A stretch of DNA of 64,000 bases from Polaribacter sejongensis (GCF_038024065.1 NZ_CP150667.1:3169501-3233500); one strand, 5' to 3'; shown: positions 45,600-55,544, counted from the first letter of the stretch. A program made the numbers and translations. Notes: generated by a model from the sequence alone, not told the origin.

Positions 45600-46604
45600 T
45601 CCTTCTCCGTAAGTACTCTTTAATAAAATGGTTTCGTTGTGTGCCTCTATAATGTGTTTTACAATAGATAAACCTAAACCAGAACCGCCTTGTTCTCTAG
45701 ATCTACTTTGGTCTACTCGGTAGAATCTTTCAAAAAGTCTAGAAAGATGTTGTGGTTTAATTCCTTCTCCATTATCTATAGTTTTAACAATAAACTTAGC
45801 TTCATTATAACTTTCTATAGCAACAATAGTAGTCCCGTTTGGTTTACCGTATTTAATAGAGTTTACAATTAGGTTGATTAAAACTTGTTCAATTTTTTCT
45901 GCATCTCCTTTTACAAATACAGGAAATTCATGAATTCTATCAAATTTTAAGGTAATGTTTCTTTTCTTGGCTCTCATTTCAAACATGTCAAAAACATTTT
46001 GCACCAATTCTAAAATGTTAAAGACATCCTTATTTAGTTTCATGCCATCATTCTCTAATTTAGCAATCATGTCTAAATCTTTAATAACGGCAACCAATCT
46101 TTCTACTCCTTTATTAGCTCTTTCTAAGTATTTTGTTCTAATTTCTTTGTCGTTTACAGCTCCTTCAATTAAGGTTAAGATATAGCCTTGTACTGTAAAT
46201 AAAGGAGTTTTAAGTTCGTGTGCAACATTTCCTAAAAAATCTCTTCTAAAAGAATCTCTTTCAGTTAAGCTTTTTATTTCTAGTCTTTTACCTTCTACGA
46301 ATCTTTGCATTCTTTTAGAAAGTTTATCAATATCTGTAGTTACAGAGTCTCTTCGTAAATCGTTTACGTCTAAGATAGAAACATCTTCATATATTTTTTT
46401 AAGACGTCTGTATATAAAGTGTTCTGTTCTATACTGAATGATAAAAAAGGAAATTACAAAAAGAATTGCAATAGAAAAAAGGACAGAACCAATACCAATA
46501 TGCTTAGAAAAAAAACAATAGGATAATGCTGCGATTACAACTGTAAGCAGTGTTAAATATAAGGCAGACCAAAGTGCGTAAGAGTATGTTTTTTTAATTT
46601 TCAT
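45564..46604 (-). CDS. Two-component sensor histidine kinase (PhoR-like)
   Basis: A 346-residue membrane kinase. Two N-terminal helices (about 13-33 and 37-58) have almost no periplasmic loop. Then a linker, the H-box GNVAHELKTPLF (phospho-acceptor His129), N-box NLIVNSIKYG, G1 DNGEGI, F-box and G2 GGSGLGLSIV. The partner response regulator is 10 bases upstream on the same strand. Phosphate sensing (PhoR) is the usual annotation for this Bacteroidetes pair, but the input signal is not proven by sequence. Confidence 0.9.
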   Translation of the reverse strand: MKIKKTYSYALWSALYLTLLTVVIAALSYCFFSKHIGIGSVLFSIAILFVISFFIIQYRTEHFIYRRLKKIYEDVSILDVNDLRRDSVTTDIDKLSKRMQRFVEGKRLEIKSLTERDSFRRDFLGNVAHELKTPLFTVQGYILTLIEGAVNDKEIRTKYLERANKGVERLVAVIKDLDMIAKLENDGMKLNKDVFNILELVQNVFDMFEMRAKKRNITLKFDRIHEFPVFVKGDAEKIEQVLINLIVNSIKYGKPNGTTIVAIESYNEAKFIVKTIDNGEGIKPQHLSRLFERFYRVDQSRSREQGGSGLGLSIVKHIIEAHNETILLKSTYGEGSEFSFTLEKPK

Positions 46605-46614
46605 TAGGGCAATT

Positions 46615-47313
46615 TTAATGCTCTGCGCCTTCTAAAACAAACTTATAGCCAACTCCTTTTACGGTTTTAAAGTGGTCATCACCAATTTTTTCACGTAGTT
46701 TTCTAATGTGTACGTCAATAGTTCTACCACCTACAACAACTTCGTTTCCCCAAACAGTGTCTAAAATAACTTCTCTTTTAAAAACTTTACCAGGTTTAGA
46801 AGTTAATAAAGAAAATAATTCGAATTCTTTTCTAGGCAGCGATATTCTTTTACCAGCTTTATAAACTACATATTCATCTCTATCAATAACAATATCACCA
46901 ATTTTAAAAGTTTCTTCGCTATCTTTTTTGGTTTTTAGTCTTCGTAAAAGAGATTTTACTTTACTTATTAAAACTTTAGGTTTAATAGGTTTTGTAATAT
47001 AATCATCTGCACCAGCCTCAAAACCAGCTAATTGAGAGTAGTCTTCACCTCTTGCTGTTAAAAATGCAATAACAACGTTTTCTAGTGATTTTACTTTTCT
47101 AATTTTTTCGCAAGCTTCTATTCCGTCCATTTCTGGCATCATTATATCTAATAATATTAGATGAGGAATATTCTTTTTAGCAGCTTTAACAGCTTCTACT
47201 CCATTTGTTGCAGTAAATATCTGATAGCCTTCATTTTTTAAATTATAACCTACAATTTCTATAATATCTGGCTCATCGTCAACCAATAAAATCTTAATAT
47301 CACTTTTGTTCAT
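46615..47313 (-). CDS. OmpR/PhoB-family response regulator
   Basis: A 232-residue regulator. The receiver domain has Asp12/Asp13 pocket residues (LLVDDEPD), the phospho-accepting Asp56 (HLILLDIMMPEMDG) and Lys about 106 (TKPIKPK). The C-terminal winged helix spans about 130-230 (FELFSLLTSKPGKVFKRE, then GGRTIDVHIRKLREKIG). It is the first gene of the pair with the PhoR-like kinase. It binds DNA as a dimer when phosphorylated (family knowledge). Confidence 0.95.
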   Translation of the reverse strand: MNKSDIKILLVDDEPDIIEIVGYNLKNEGYQIFTATNGVEAVKAAKKNIPHLILLDIMMPEMDGIEACEKIRKVKSLENVVIAFLTARGEDYSQLAGFEAGADDYITKPIKPKVLISKVKSLLRRLKTKKDSEETFKIGDIVIDRDEYVVYKAGKRISLPRKEFELFSLLTSKPGKVFKREVILDTVWGNEVVVGGRTIDVHIRKLREKIGDDHFKTVKGVGYKFVLEGAEH

Positions 47314-47553
47314 AAATAGATTTAAAACTATGCAACATCAAAAATAGGAATAAATATATTATTAAAAGGATTCCTTAACAATCATTTAATCTGAATGAAG
47401 TCTATATAACGTTAATCTAACATTAAGATAATATTTTGATTAAAATTTAGTGTTTTTTAGTTTTTGTTAGCTTAACAGTAATTTAATTAGTAATAATGTG
47501 TTATTAATTCAGTTATGTGTATTTTTACTTATATAATATAAAACATTTACAAT

Positions 47554-48363
47554 ATGAAAAAAAATTACATTTTTACTTTATTAATTACACTTTGTTTAAC
47601 TGGTTATTCTTTTGGACAAGAAATGTTGTTAAACGGAGGTTTAGAAGATTGGGATGATGATTCGTCTCCAACAAGTTGGACAAAAGCTGAGAATTTAACA
47701 AAAGAAGCTACGGAGATGCATGGAGGTTCTTTTTCTGCTAAAAGAGATTTGCAAAGCAAAACGAAAGATTTAGGTCAAACAATTACAGGGATTGTTCCTG
47801 GTGAAAGCTATACAGTAAGTTTTTGGTATAAAGTTACTGCTGGTGATGATTCTGATGCAAGAATTTGGTGTACTTGGAAAAATGGTGCTACAACGGTTTA
47901 TCATACAGGGACTAGTAGTAATGCTTCAACAGATGTATTAAGAGGGCCAGAAAATGGTTATTTAGATAATAATGGTGGTGTTTGGTCTAAACATGAAGTT
48001 ACGGTTACAGCTCCTGCAGATGTAGATGGTTTTTATTACGAAGTGAGATCTTATAAAAACTCTGTAACTTATTGGGATGATTTATCATTTGTAAAAAACG
48101 CTACAGCATCAGTAAAAAACAATGCTATAGAAGGTTTTACAACATATCCAAACCCTATTACTAATAACAAGTTTACGGTTGCTACTTCTTCTAATTCATC
48201 TAAAAGTGTAACCATCTTTAATTTATTAGGAAAACAAGTTTTTAAAACAAACTTCTCTGGTGAAAAGAAAGATTTAGATGTTTCAGAAATTAATTCTGGA
48301 GTGTATATTTTAAAAGTTACAGAATCTGGTAAAACGACTACTAAGAAATTAGTGATTAGGTAA
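47554..48363 (+). CDS. Type IX secretion cargo protein with carbohydrate-binding-like domain
   Basis: A 269-residue secreted protein. A signal peptide (MKKNYIFTLLITLCLTGYSFGQ) precedes a jelly-roll domain (about 25-180) with LNGGLEDWDDDSSPTSWTK, GESYTVSFWYKVTAGDD and YWDDLSFVKN, which resembles galactose-binding/CBM-like modules. The C-terminus has the type A T9SS sorting signal: TYPNPITNNKFTV, the LLGKQVF turn and GVYILKVTESGKTTTKKLVI. The protein should be exported and attached to or released from the surface. The ligand is unknown. Confidence 0.88.
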   Translation: MKKNYIFTLLITLCLTGYSFGQEMLLNGGLEDWDDDSSPTSWTKAENLTKEATEMHGGSFSAKRDLQSKTKDLGQTITGIVPGESYTVSFWYKVTAGDDSDARIWCTWKNGATTVYHTGTSSNASTDVLRGPENGYLDNNGGVWSKHEVTVTAPADVDGFYYEVRSYKNSVTYWDDLSFVKNATASVKNNAIEGFTTYPNPITNNKFTVATSSNSSKSVTIFNLLGKQVFKTNFSGEKKDLDVSEINSGVYILKVTESGKTTTKKLVIR

Positions 48364-48390
48364 TTACTAACTACGTTTATTTTTATAAAG

Positions 48391-48416
48391 CTCCGAATTT
48401 TATTCGGAGTTTTTTT
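48391..48416 (+). terminator. Intrinsic terminator after the T9SS cargo gene
   Basis: CTCCGAAT-TTT-ATTCGGAG followed by seven T, about 30 bases past the stop codon. A textbook rho-independent terminator. Confidence 0.9.
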
Positions 48417-48458
48417 ATTTTCACTATCTTTAGTAATGAAAAAGAAAAACGTATTGTT

Positions 48459-49175
48459 ATGAATTTACCTATCAACTTAAATGATGTCCTTTTTTTAGAT
48501 ATTGAAACTGTTCCTGAATATGAAGATTGGGGGCAACTTGCTAAAGAAACACAAGCGTTGTATAATAAGAAAACGGAATATCAGCGTAAAGAAGATGTTA
48601 CAGTCGAAGAGTTTTATGAAAGAGCTGGTATTTGGGCTGAATTTGGCAAGATTGTTTGTATTTCTGTAGGTTACTTGGCGGATGTAGAAAACAAAAAACA
48701 ATTGCGTTTAACTTCTTTTTTTGGTGATGATGAACATCAACTTTTAACGGAGTTTAAGAAGTTGCTAAACTTACATTTTAATAAGAAAACCAATGTATTA
48801 TGTGCGCATAATGGTAAAGAATTTGATTTTCCGTTTATAGCCAGAAGGATGATTGTACATCAAATAGAATTGCCAAATAAATTAAATTTGTTTGGTAAAA
48901 AGCCATGGGAAGTTCCGCATTTAGACACTTTAGAATTGTGGAAGTTTGGAGACTATAAACATTATACTTCTTTAAAATTATTAACGTCTATTTTAGGAAT
49001 TCCTTCACCAAAAGATGATATTGATGGGAGCGAAGTGGCAAAAGTGTATTATCAAGAAAAAGACATACAAAGAATTGTAACCTATTGTGAAAAGGATACG
49101 ATTGCAGTTGCTCAAGTTTTATTGCGCTTTAACAACCAAGCATTGTTAAGCGCAGAAGATATTGTGAGTGTCTAG
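48459..49175 (+). CDS. PolB-like 3'-5' exonuclease domain protein
   Basis: A 238-residue DEDD-type nuclease-like protein. The first acidic motif is FLDIETVPEY (Asp, Glu), then LCAHNGKEFDFPFIARR (Asn-Gly, Asp), and the late CEKDTIAVAQVL supplies the last Asp. This matches the predicted 3'-5' exonucleases related to the exonuclease domain of PolB, in which no polymerase part is fused. Substrate (DNA or RNA) is unknown. It is a monocistronic gene bracketed by two terminators. Confidence 0.88.
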   Translation: MNLPINLNDVLFLDIETVPEYEDWGQLAKETQALYNKKTEYQRKEDVTVEEFYERAGIWAEFGKIVCISVGYLADVENKKQLRLTSFFGDDEHQLLTEFKKLLNLHFNKKTNVLCAHNGKEFDFPFIARRMIVHQIELPNKLNLFGKKPWEVPHLDTLELWKFGDYKHYTSLKLLTSILGIPSPKDDIDGSEVAKVYYQEKDIQRIVTYCEKDTIAVAQVLLRFNNQALLSAEDIVSV

Positions 49176-49223
49176 CTGTTTTACATATAGATTCATAGTG
49201 AAAATCAGAGGGTCAAAAATAAA

Positions 49224-49274
49224 ATTCCCAAAGAAAATTTGTTTATTTTTCTCTGGGAATCTTTAAGTTTTTTT
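49224..49274. terminator. Bidirectional terminator between convergent genes
   Basis: ATTCCCA-A-AGAAAA pairs with TTTTTCT-C-TGGGAAT across an 8-base loop (one mismatch), with a T run after it (49266-49274) and A-rich bases before it. It can stop both the exonuclease transcript and the ABC-F transcript. Confidence 0.75.
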
Positions 49275-49298
49275 TAGTGAATCTCTGTGCAACAATTT

Positions 49299-51170
49299 TT
49301 AGTCTTCTAATTTCATAGAAAGCTCTAACCAGCGCTCTTCTTTTTGCTCTAAATTAGCGATTGTTTCTTGTAGTTCTTCAGATTTTTTAGCAATATCATC
49401 AGGCGCAATTTCTACATTTAAAAATTCTGCCTCTATCGTTGCTTTTCTTCTTTGAAGTCTTTCAATATCTCCTTCTAAAGCACCAAACTCTCTTTTTTCA
49501 TCAAAAGTTAAGGTGTTTTTATTTGATTTTTTAACCTCTTTTTTCTCTTCCTTGTTTCCTATAGGTTTTGCAACAACTTCCGTTAATGCAGAACCATCAT
49601 CGTATGCTCTAAAATCTGAGTAATTTCCAGGGAAATTCTCTACAACACCTTCGCCTCTAAAAACAAATAATGCATCTACAATTTTATCCATAAAATAACG
49701 GTCGTGAGAAACAACAATTAAATTACCAGGAAAATCTAATAAGAAACTTTCTAGTACATTTAATGTTACCACATCTAAATCGTTTGTTGGCTCATCTAGG
49801 ATTAAAAAGTTAGGATTCTGAATTAAAACGGCACATAAGTACAAACGTTTTTGTTCTCCTCCAGATAATCTTTCTACAAAATCGTATTGTTTCTTTTTAT
49901 CGAATAAAAATCGTTCTAATAATTGTGATGCAGAAATTTTTCTTCCTTTTGTTAAAGGAATAAATTCTCCAAATTCTTTAACAACATCAATTACTTTCTG
50001 ACCTTCTTTAATATTAATTCCCGTTTGTGTGTAATACCCATATTTTACAGTTTCACCTAAAATAACTTTACCAGCATCTAAAGGAGCCGTTTCTGTAATA
50101 ATATTTAAGAAAGAAGATTTACCTGTTCCGTTTTTACCAATAATACCAATACGTTCTCCACGTTTAAAAACGTAATCGAAGTTTTCTAAAATCTTCTTTT
50201 CACCAAAAGACTTAGACACTTTATGAAGTTCAAGAATTTTACTTCCTAAACGTTCCATGTTTATTTCTAATTGAACTTGATGATCTTGTCTACGTTGATG
50301 TGCTTTTTCTTTAATTTGATAAAAGTCATCTGTTCTAGATTTCGATTTTGTAGTTCTTGCTTTTGGTTGCTTGCGCATCCATTCTAATTCCTTTTTAAAT
50401 AAACTTTTAGCTTTTCCTAAATTGGTTGCTTCTAAAGCTAAACGTTCTTCTTTATTCTGTAAATAATAAGAGTAATTCCCTTTGTATTTATATATTTTAC
50501 CTTCGTCTAATTCTAAGATTTCGTTACAAACACGTTCTAAGAAATAACGGTCGTGCGTAACCATAAATAAGGTAATTTTTTCTTTTGCAAAGAAAGCTTC
50601 TAACCATTCTATCATTTCTAAATCTAAATGATTTGTAGGCTCATCTAAAATTAATAAATCTGGTTTATTAATTAAAACGATTGCTAAAGAAAGCCTTTTT
50701 CTTTGTCCACCAGAAAGTGCACCAACTTTTAAAGATAAATCGTCTAACTTTAATTTTGATAAAATTTGTCTGTATTGCGTTTCAAAATCCCAAGCATTGT
50801 ATTGCTCCATTTGCTCAAAAGCAGTTTGGTATGCATCGGTATCGTCTAGGTTTAATAATGCTTTTTCGTATTGATTAACAATAGAAAGAATTTTATTATC
50901 CGTAGCAAAGATGGTTTCTTCTATGGTTAAATCTGGATTAATATCATCTTTTTGAGCCAAATAAGCAATAGAAATACCTTTTCTACTAACCACTTGGCCA
51001 GAATCTGGAACATCTAAGCCAGCTATAATATTTAGGATGGATGTTTTTCCACTTCCATTTTTTGCAACAAAAGCAACTTTTTGGTCTTTACTAATTCCAA
51101 AAGAGATGTCTTCAAATAAAACGCGTTCTCCGTAAGACTTAGAGATATTTTCAACAGATAAATAATTCAC
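49299..51170 (-). CDS. ABC-F family ATPase (Uup/EttA-like), GTG start
   Basis: About 623 residues from the GTG at 51170, which yields MNYLSVENISKSYGERVLF, the usual N-terminus. The open frame extends 22 codons upstream to 51236, but those residues are not family-like. Two ABC domains lack membrane parts: Walker A VAKNGSGKTS and GKNGTGKSS, signatures LSGGQRKRL and LSGGEQKRL, Walker B LLILDEPTN and FLILDEPTN. A linker lies between them, and the C-terminal coiled coil (about 540-620) is Uup-like. ABC-F proteins act on the ribosome, some conferring antibiotic protection (family knowledge). Role here unknown. Confidence 0.92.
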   Translation of the reverse strand: MNYLSVENISKSYGERVLFEDISFGISKDQKVAFVAKNGSGKTSILNIIAGLDVPDSGQVVSRKGISIAYLAQKDDINPDLTIEETIFATDNKILSIVNQYEKALLNLDDTDAYQTAFEQMEQYNAWDFETQYRQILSKLKLDDLSLKVGALSGGQRKRLSLAIVLINKPDLLILDEPTNHLDLEMIEWLEAFFAKEKITLFMVTHDRYFLERVCNEILELDEGKIYKYKGNYSYYLQNKEERLALEATNLGKAKSLFKKELEWMRKQPKARTTKSKSRTDDFYQIKEKAHQRRQDHQVQLEINMERLGSKILELHKVSKSFGEKKILENFDYVFKRGERIGIIGKNGTGKSSFLNIITETAPLDAGKVILGETVKYGYYTQTGINIKEGQKVIDVVKEFGEFIPLTKGRKISASQLLERFLFDKKKQYDFVERLSGGEQKRLYLCAVLIQNPNFLILDEPTNDLDVVTLNVLESFLLDFPGNLIVVSHDRYFMDKIVDALFVFRGEGVVENFPGNYSDFRAYDDGSALTEVVAKPIGNKEEKKEVKKSNKNTLTFDEKREFGALEGDIERLQRRKATIEAEFLNVEIAPDDIAKKSEELQETIANLEQKEERWLELSMKLED

Positions 51171-51406
51171 AGAAATAAATTTATTTTTTGCAAAGAAACA
51201 AAAAACCAAAGCGTTAACTTGGGTTTTTAATGGCATTTAATTATTTAGATAGATTTCTTTAACAATTTTATGTAAAATAAACCTTTTTTTTAATGATTTA
51301 AGCTGGTTTTAAACTACTTAATACAAAGCTATTTCATTGAAATCTAATTTTTAGGATTTCTTAATTAGTGCTATATTGCGGTCATATTTATTAATAAAAT
51401 TGAAAT

Positions 51407-52423
51407 ATGAAAATTATAGTACCAATGGCCGGAATTGGGTCTCGTTTAAGACCTCATACATTAACGGTTCCTAAACCTTTAACTGTAATTGCAGGAAAAC
51501 CAATTGTACAACGTTTAGTAGAAGATATTGCTTCTGTTATTGATGAAAAAATTGATGAAATTGCCTTTGTTATCGGTACAACAGCCAAAGGGTTTCCTAC
51601 AGATACAGAAGCGCAATTATTAAAAATTGCTGCCGAGTTAGGGGCTAAAGGATCTGTTTATGTGCAAGAAGAAGCGTTGGGGACTGCACATGCAATTTAT
51701 TGTGCCAAAGAATCTTTAAGCGGACCTTGTGTTGTTGCGTATGCAGATACTTTATTTAAGGCAGATTTTACGTTAGATGTAAATGCTGATGGTGCAATTT
51801 GGGTAAGTAAAGTAGCAAATCCAAGTGCTTTTGGTGTTGTTAAATTACAAGACGGTGTTATTACAGACTTTATTGAAAAGCCAAAAGATTTTGTTTCTGA
51901 TTTAGCAATTATCGGAATTTATTATTTTAAAAGTGGCGATAAATTATTAGAAGAAATTCAATATTTAATCGACAACGATTTAAAAGAAAACGGAGAATAT
52001 CAACTTACCAATGTTTTAGAATCTTTAAAACAACAAGGAGCTAAGTTTGTACCAGGTACCGTTAGTGCTTGGATGGATTGTGGTAAAAAAGACCCAACGG
52101 TAGATACTAATAAACAAACGTTAGATTTTGAATATAAAGCGGGTAATAATTTAGTTTCTGAAGATGTAGTTTTAGAAAACTCAGAAATTATTCAACCTTG
52201 TTTTATTGGTGAGAATGTGGTGCTTAAAAATACTAAAATTGGACCTTATGTTTCTATTGGTGCAAATAGTGTAGTAGAAAACTCTACGATTGTAAACTCG
52301 CTAATTCAATCTAATGTAGCAATTTCTAATGCAGATTTAGACAATGCAATGATTGGTAACCATGCAAAATATAATGGTAAATATACTTCTGTAAGCATCG
52401 GTGATTATACAGAATTAACATAA
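51407..52423 (+). CDS. NDP-sugar nucleotidyltransferase with left-handed beta-helix
   Basis: A 338-residue enzyme. The N-terminal nucleotidyltransferase domain has MAGIGSRLRPHTLTVPKPLT, GTAHAIYCA and YADTLFKADF (metal Asp). A hexapeptide-repeat tail begins near residue 250 (VVLENSEIIQPCFIGENVVL). It makes NDP-sugar from sugar-1-phosphate; which base and sugar is not certain. It begins an operon with a TPR protein, a DUF4292 lipoprotein and an EnvC-like protein. Confidence 0.88.
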   Translation: MKIIVPMAGIGSRLRPHTLTVPKPLTVIAGKPIVQRLVEDIASVIDEKIDEIAFVIGTTAKGFPTDTEAQLLKIAAELGAKGSVYVQEEALGTAHAIYCAKESLSGPCVVAYADTLFKADFTLDVNADGAIWVSKVANPSAFGVVKLQDGVITDFIEKPKDFVSDLAIIGIYYFKSGDKLLEEIQYLIDNDLKENGEYQLTNVLESLKQQGAKFVPGTVSAWMDCGKKDPTVDTNKQTLDFEYKAGNNLVSEDVVLENSEIIQPCFIGENVVLKNTKIGPYVSIGANSVVENSTIVNSLIQSNVAISNADLDNAMIGNHAKYNGKYTSVSIGDYTELT

Positions 52424-53404
52424 ATGAAAAATAAAGGAAAGATAAAAGAGTTTAGGGAAAAGAACATTACTGGTTTTTATATCAATGTTCTTTTTCCTTT
52501 CTTCTTTGTTCTCTTTTCTTTCAACTCTTTTTCACAAGATAGTATACCAATTGCTAAAGATTTAACGGAAGAAAAAGAGTTAGATTTTCAGCAATTTTTT
52601 TTTAAGGCTTTGTCAGAGAAGTCAATTGGTAATTATCAAAAAGCGATTGAGAATTTAGAAAATAGTAACCAGATTTTAGCAGATAATATGGCTGTTTATT
52701 TTGAGTTTTCTAAAAATTATTTATTGCTTAATAAAACATTATTGGCAAAAGAATACATTAAAAGAGCACTTAGTAATGAGCCTAATAATATTTGGATGTT
52801 ACAGCATCTTGTTAAAATCCATATAAAAGATAAAAACTTTTCTGAAGCAATTGAGGTTCAGGAAAAACTGGTAACTCTCAATTTAAACGAGCAAGAGTTA
52901 CTGGTAAAGTTGTATTTAAATAATAAAGAAGAAGACAAAGCAATTTCTTTAATGAATACAATGGAGCAAAACAACGGACTTCCTGCCTCTTTTAAAAGGT
53001 TGAAAGAAGGCTTAGCTAAAAGTAATAATAATTCAATCATTGAAGAAAAAATAACTGACGGTGGTTCTCTTGAAAAGCAATTTAAGGCGAATAAATCATA
53101 TGCTGTTTTACAGCAAATTTTAGTAGCGGCTAAAGAGAATCCTGAAGTGCTTTTAAAATATTCTGATGAAGGTATTTTACTGTTTCCTGCGCAGCCTTTT
53201 GTATATTTAATGAAAGGAAAGGCATTAAATTATCAGAAAAAGTTTAAAAATGCGTTAATAAGTTTACAGAATGGTATCGATTTTGTAATTGAGGATGCTA
53301 TGGAAGCGGATTTTTACAGAGAAATGGCAGTTTCTTATAAAGGTTTAGGTAATTTTATAGAAGAAAAAAAGTTTATTGAGAAATCAAAAAAAATAAAAGA
53401 ATAA
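52424..53404 (+). CDS. TPR-repeat periplasmic protein
   Basis: A 326-residue protein whose start immediately follows the previous stop. An N-terminal signal (about 16-38, ending FNSFSQ) precedes TPR-like helices (YQKAIENLENSNQIL, LLAKEYIKRALSNEPNNIWML, NFSEAIEVQEKLVTLN, then a later pair FVYLMKGKALNYQKKFKNALISL). Likely an envelope scaffold or assembly protein, because it is between a nucleotidyltransferase and a DUF4292 lipoprotein. No enzymatic motif. Confidence 0.85.
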   Translation: MKNKGKIKEFREKNITGFYINVLFPFFFVLFSFNSFSQDSIPIAKDLTEEKELDFQQFFFKALSEKSIGNYQKAIENLENSNQILADNMAVYFEFSKNYLLLNKTLLAKEYIKRALSNEPNNIWMLQHLVKIHIKDKNFSEAIEVQEKLVTLNLNEQELLVKLYLNNKEEDKAISLMNTMEQNNGLPASFKRLKEGLAKSNNNSIIEEKITDGGSLEKQFKANKSYAVLQQILVAAKENPEVLLKYSDEGILLFPAQPFVYLMKGKALNYQKKFKNALISLQNGIDFVIEDAMEADFYREMAVSYKGLGNFIEEKKFIEKSKKIKE

Positions 53405-53406
53405 GA

Positions 53407-54177
53407 ATGAAGTTTTTAAAATATTTTGTGGTTTTTGCAGTGGTTTTTACTTCTTGTAAGACAAAAAAGGATTTGATAAATGCAAATAGTATTGCCGAGA
53501 AAATGTCTGCAAAAAAGGTTGCAAGAAAACATATTGCTGCTAATTTTGATAAACAAACGGTAGATGCAAAACTAAAAGCAAATTTTAATAACGGTAAGAT
53601 TAATCAAAGTATTTCCGTTAGTTTAAAAATGGAAAAAGATCAGGTGATTTGGTTGAAAGGTACTAAGTTTATTACGCTTTTTAAAGCAAAGATTACTCCA
53701 ACTTCTGTCAGTTATTATTCGTCTTTAAAAAGAGAGTATTTTGAAGGAGATTTTACAATGCTAAAAAAGTTGTTGGGTACAGATATTAATTTTAATCAAC
53801 TTCAAAATTTGTTTTTAGGGCAGTCTTTAACCAATGTTAAAGATCAAAAGCAAAATGTAAGCATTATAGATAATTCGTATGTTTTATCACCCGAAATTCA
53901 AGAGAGTTTATTCGATGTTTTCTTTTCTGTAAATCCTTCTCATTTTAAATTAGACAAACAATCTATTGTTAATTCAGCAAAAAATCAACGTTTAGATGTC
54001 TTTTATCCGTCTTATAACGTGGTTGATGATGCAATTTTTCCATCAGAAATTAACATTAAAGCAAAACAACCTGGTAAATTTACAGATATAGATTTTACAG
54101 TAAGATCTATAGAGTTTAATACAGATATAGATACTTCTTTTTCAATTCCTAGAAGTTATAAGCAAATTAAATTATAG
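53407..54177 (+). CDS. DUF4292 lipoprotein (LolB/LolA-like fold)
   Basis: A 256-residue lipoprotein. Signal and lipobox end FTSCK (Cys about 17). The mature protein has the DUF4292 strands KANFNNGKINQSISVSLKME, DQVIWLKGTKF, SVSYYSSLKREYFEGDF, a fold similar to LolB-type lipid-binding proteins (family knowledge). It is coupled to the TPR gene before it (two bases) and to the EnvC-like gene after it (one-base overlap), suggesting a joint envelope function. Confidence 0.85.
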   Translation: MKFLKYFVVFAVVFTSCKTKKDLINANSIAEKMSAKKVARKHIAANFDKQTVDAKLKANFNNGKINQSISVSLKMEKDQVIWLKGTKFITLFKAKITPTSVSYYSSLKREYFEGDFTMLKKLLGTDINFNQLQNLFLGQSLTNVKDQKQNVSIIDNSYVLSPEIQESLFDVFFSVNPSHFKLDKQSIVNSAKNQRLDVFYPSYNVVDDAIFPSEINIKAKQPGKFTDIDFTVRSIEFNTDIDTSFSIPRSYKQIKL

Positions 54178-55427
54178 TGAAAAGTAGAAAATTTTACATA
54201 CCCGTTTTAATTTTTTTTCTAAGTGTTTTTTCTGTTTTTGGACAAACAAGAAAACAGCTAGAAGAGCAGCGAAAGAAGCTTAATTATGAAATTAAGCAAG
54301 TAAACTCGTTGCTTTTTAAAGAAAAGAAAAAAGTAGATAATGCGTTAGAAGACCTAAATGATTTAAATAGAAAAATAAGTGTTAGGGCTAAATTGATTGC
54401 TATAATTAACGCAGAAGCAAGAATTTTATCAAAAGAGATTCGTGCTAATGAAACTGAGTTAAAAAAATTAAAAAAGAAGTTAGCAGATTTAAAAGCAGAT
54501 TACGCAGATATTATTTTAAAATCGTACAAAAGTAAATCTCAACAAAGTAGAATGATGTTTTTACTTTCTTCGCAAAACTTTCATCAAGCTTATAAAAGGT
54601 TTGAGTATATGAAACAGTATACTGCTTATAGAAAAAAGCAAGGAGAAGAAATTGTTATTCATGCAAATGAAGTATTAGCTGTAAATGACTCTTTATTGGT
54701 TCAAAAATCCTTAAAAGACAAGTTAATAGCCTCTGAGAATGAACAAAAAAAGGAAATTGAAGAAGATAAAAGGAATCAAGAGAAATTATTAGCTGCTATT
54801 AAGAAGAAAGAAAGTAGTTACAAAAAAGAACTTCAAAGTAAGGTTAAAGAAGAGAAAAGAGTTACTGTACAAATTGATAGAAAAATCCGTGAAGAAATAG
54901 AACGAGCAAATAGAATTGCAAGAGCGAAACTAAAGGATAAACCTAGTAATAGTAAACCAACTGTTGTTAAGAAAAATGAGTTTATTTTAAGTCCCGAAGC
55001 AAAGGCTTTAGCGGCAAAATTTGAATTAAATAAAGGTAAATTACCTTGGCCTGTAAGTGAAGGTATTGTGGTTAGAAGGTTTGGTACACAGCCGCATCCC
55101 TCATTTCCTGGAATTACTGTTAATGGTACCGGTTTACATATTGTAACTAAACAAGGTATAAAAGCGCAATCTATTTTTAATGGTAGAGTTTTAAATATTT
55201 TGGTGAGTGCAGAAGGAAGAAAAAATGTTCTAATTCAACATGGTAATTATATTTCATCATACAACAACTTAGAAAAAGTTACTGTTAAAAAAGGAGAGGT
55301 TGTAATAACGGGACAAGCAATTGGTCAGGTTTTTACAGATAAAGTTTCTAAAAAAACAAAATTAGTCTTTGTATTGTTTAAAAATACAACACGTTTAAAT
55401 CCTTCTTCTTGGATTCTAAGAAGATAA
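54177..55427 (+). CDS. EnvC-like murein hydrolase activator with degenerate M23 domain
   Basis: A 416-residue exported protein starting with GTG at 54177, which shares a base with the previous stop. A signal peptide (FLSVFSVFGQ) is followed by a long coiled coil (about 22-250, Lys/Glu-rich) and a C-terminal LytM/M23 domain (about 290-416). The zinc ligands are altered: where active M23 peptidases have HxxxD and HxH, this reads GTGLHIVTK and IQHGNYISSYNNL. That is the condition of EnvC/NlpD, which activate amidases at the division site rather than cut (family knowledge). Confidence 0.88.
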   Translation: MKSRKFYIPVLIFFLSVFSVFGQTRKQLEEQRKKLNYEIKQVNSLLFKEKKKVDNALEDLNDLNRKISVRAKLIAIINAEARILSKEIRANETELKKLKKKLADLKADYADIILKSYKSKSQQSRMMFLLSSQNFHQAYKRFEYMKQYTAYRKKQGEEIVIHANEVLAVNDSLLVQKSLKDKLIASENEQKKEIEEDKRNQEKLLAAIKKKESSYKKELQSKVKEEKRVTVQIDRKIREEIERANRIARAKLKDKPSNSKPTVVKKNEFILSPEAKALAAKFELNKGKLPWPVSEGIVVRRFGTQPHPSFPGITVNGTGLHIVTKQGIKAQSIFNGRVLNILVSAEGRKNVLIQHGNYISSYNNLEKVTVKKGEVVITGQAIGQVFTDKVSKKTKLVFVLFKNTTRLNPSSWILRR

Positions 55428-55544
55428 TTACTTAAGATAGTATTTGCGTTAAAATAGAATTTGATACCACACATAAGAACGCTGGTATATAATTAAGTTT
55501 GTACAAGAATTTACAAATTTTTTATTAATTAAAATTTTATTAAA

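Noticed and set aside
47314..47553. Possible Pho-box-like repeats upstream of the response regulator and T9SS gene
   Set aside because: Only loose TTAA/CATTAA similarity in AT-rich DNA; no clear consensus known to me for this group.
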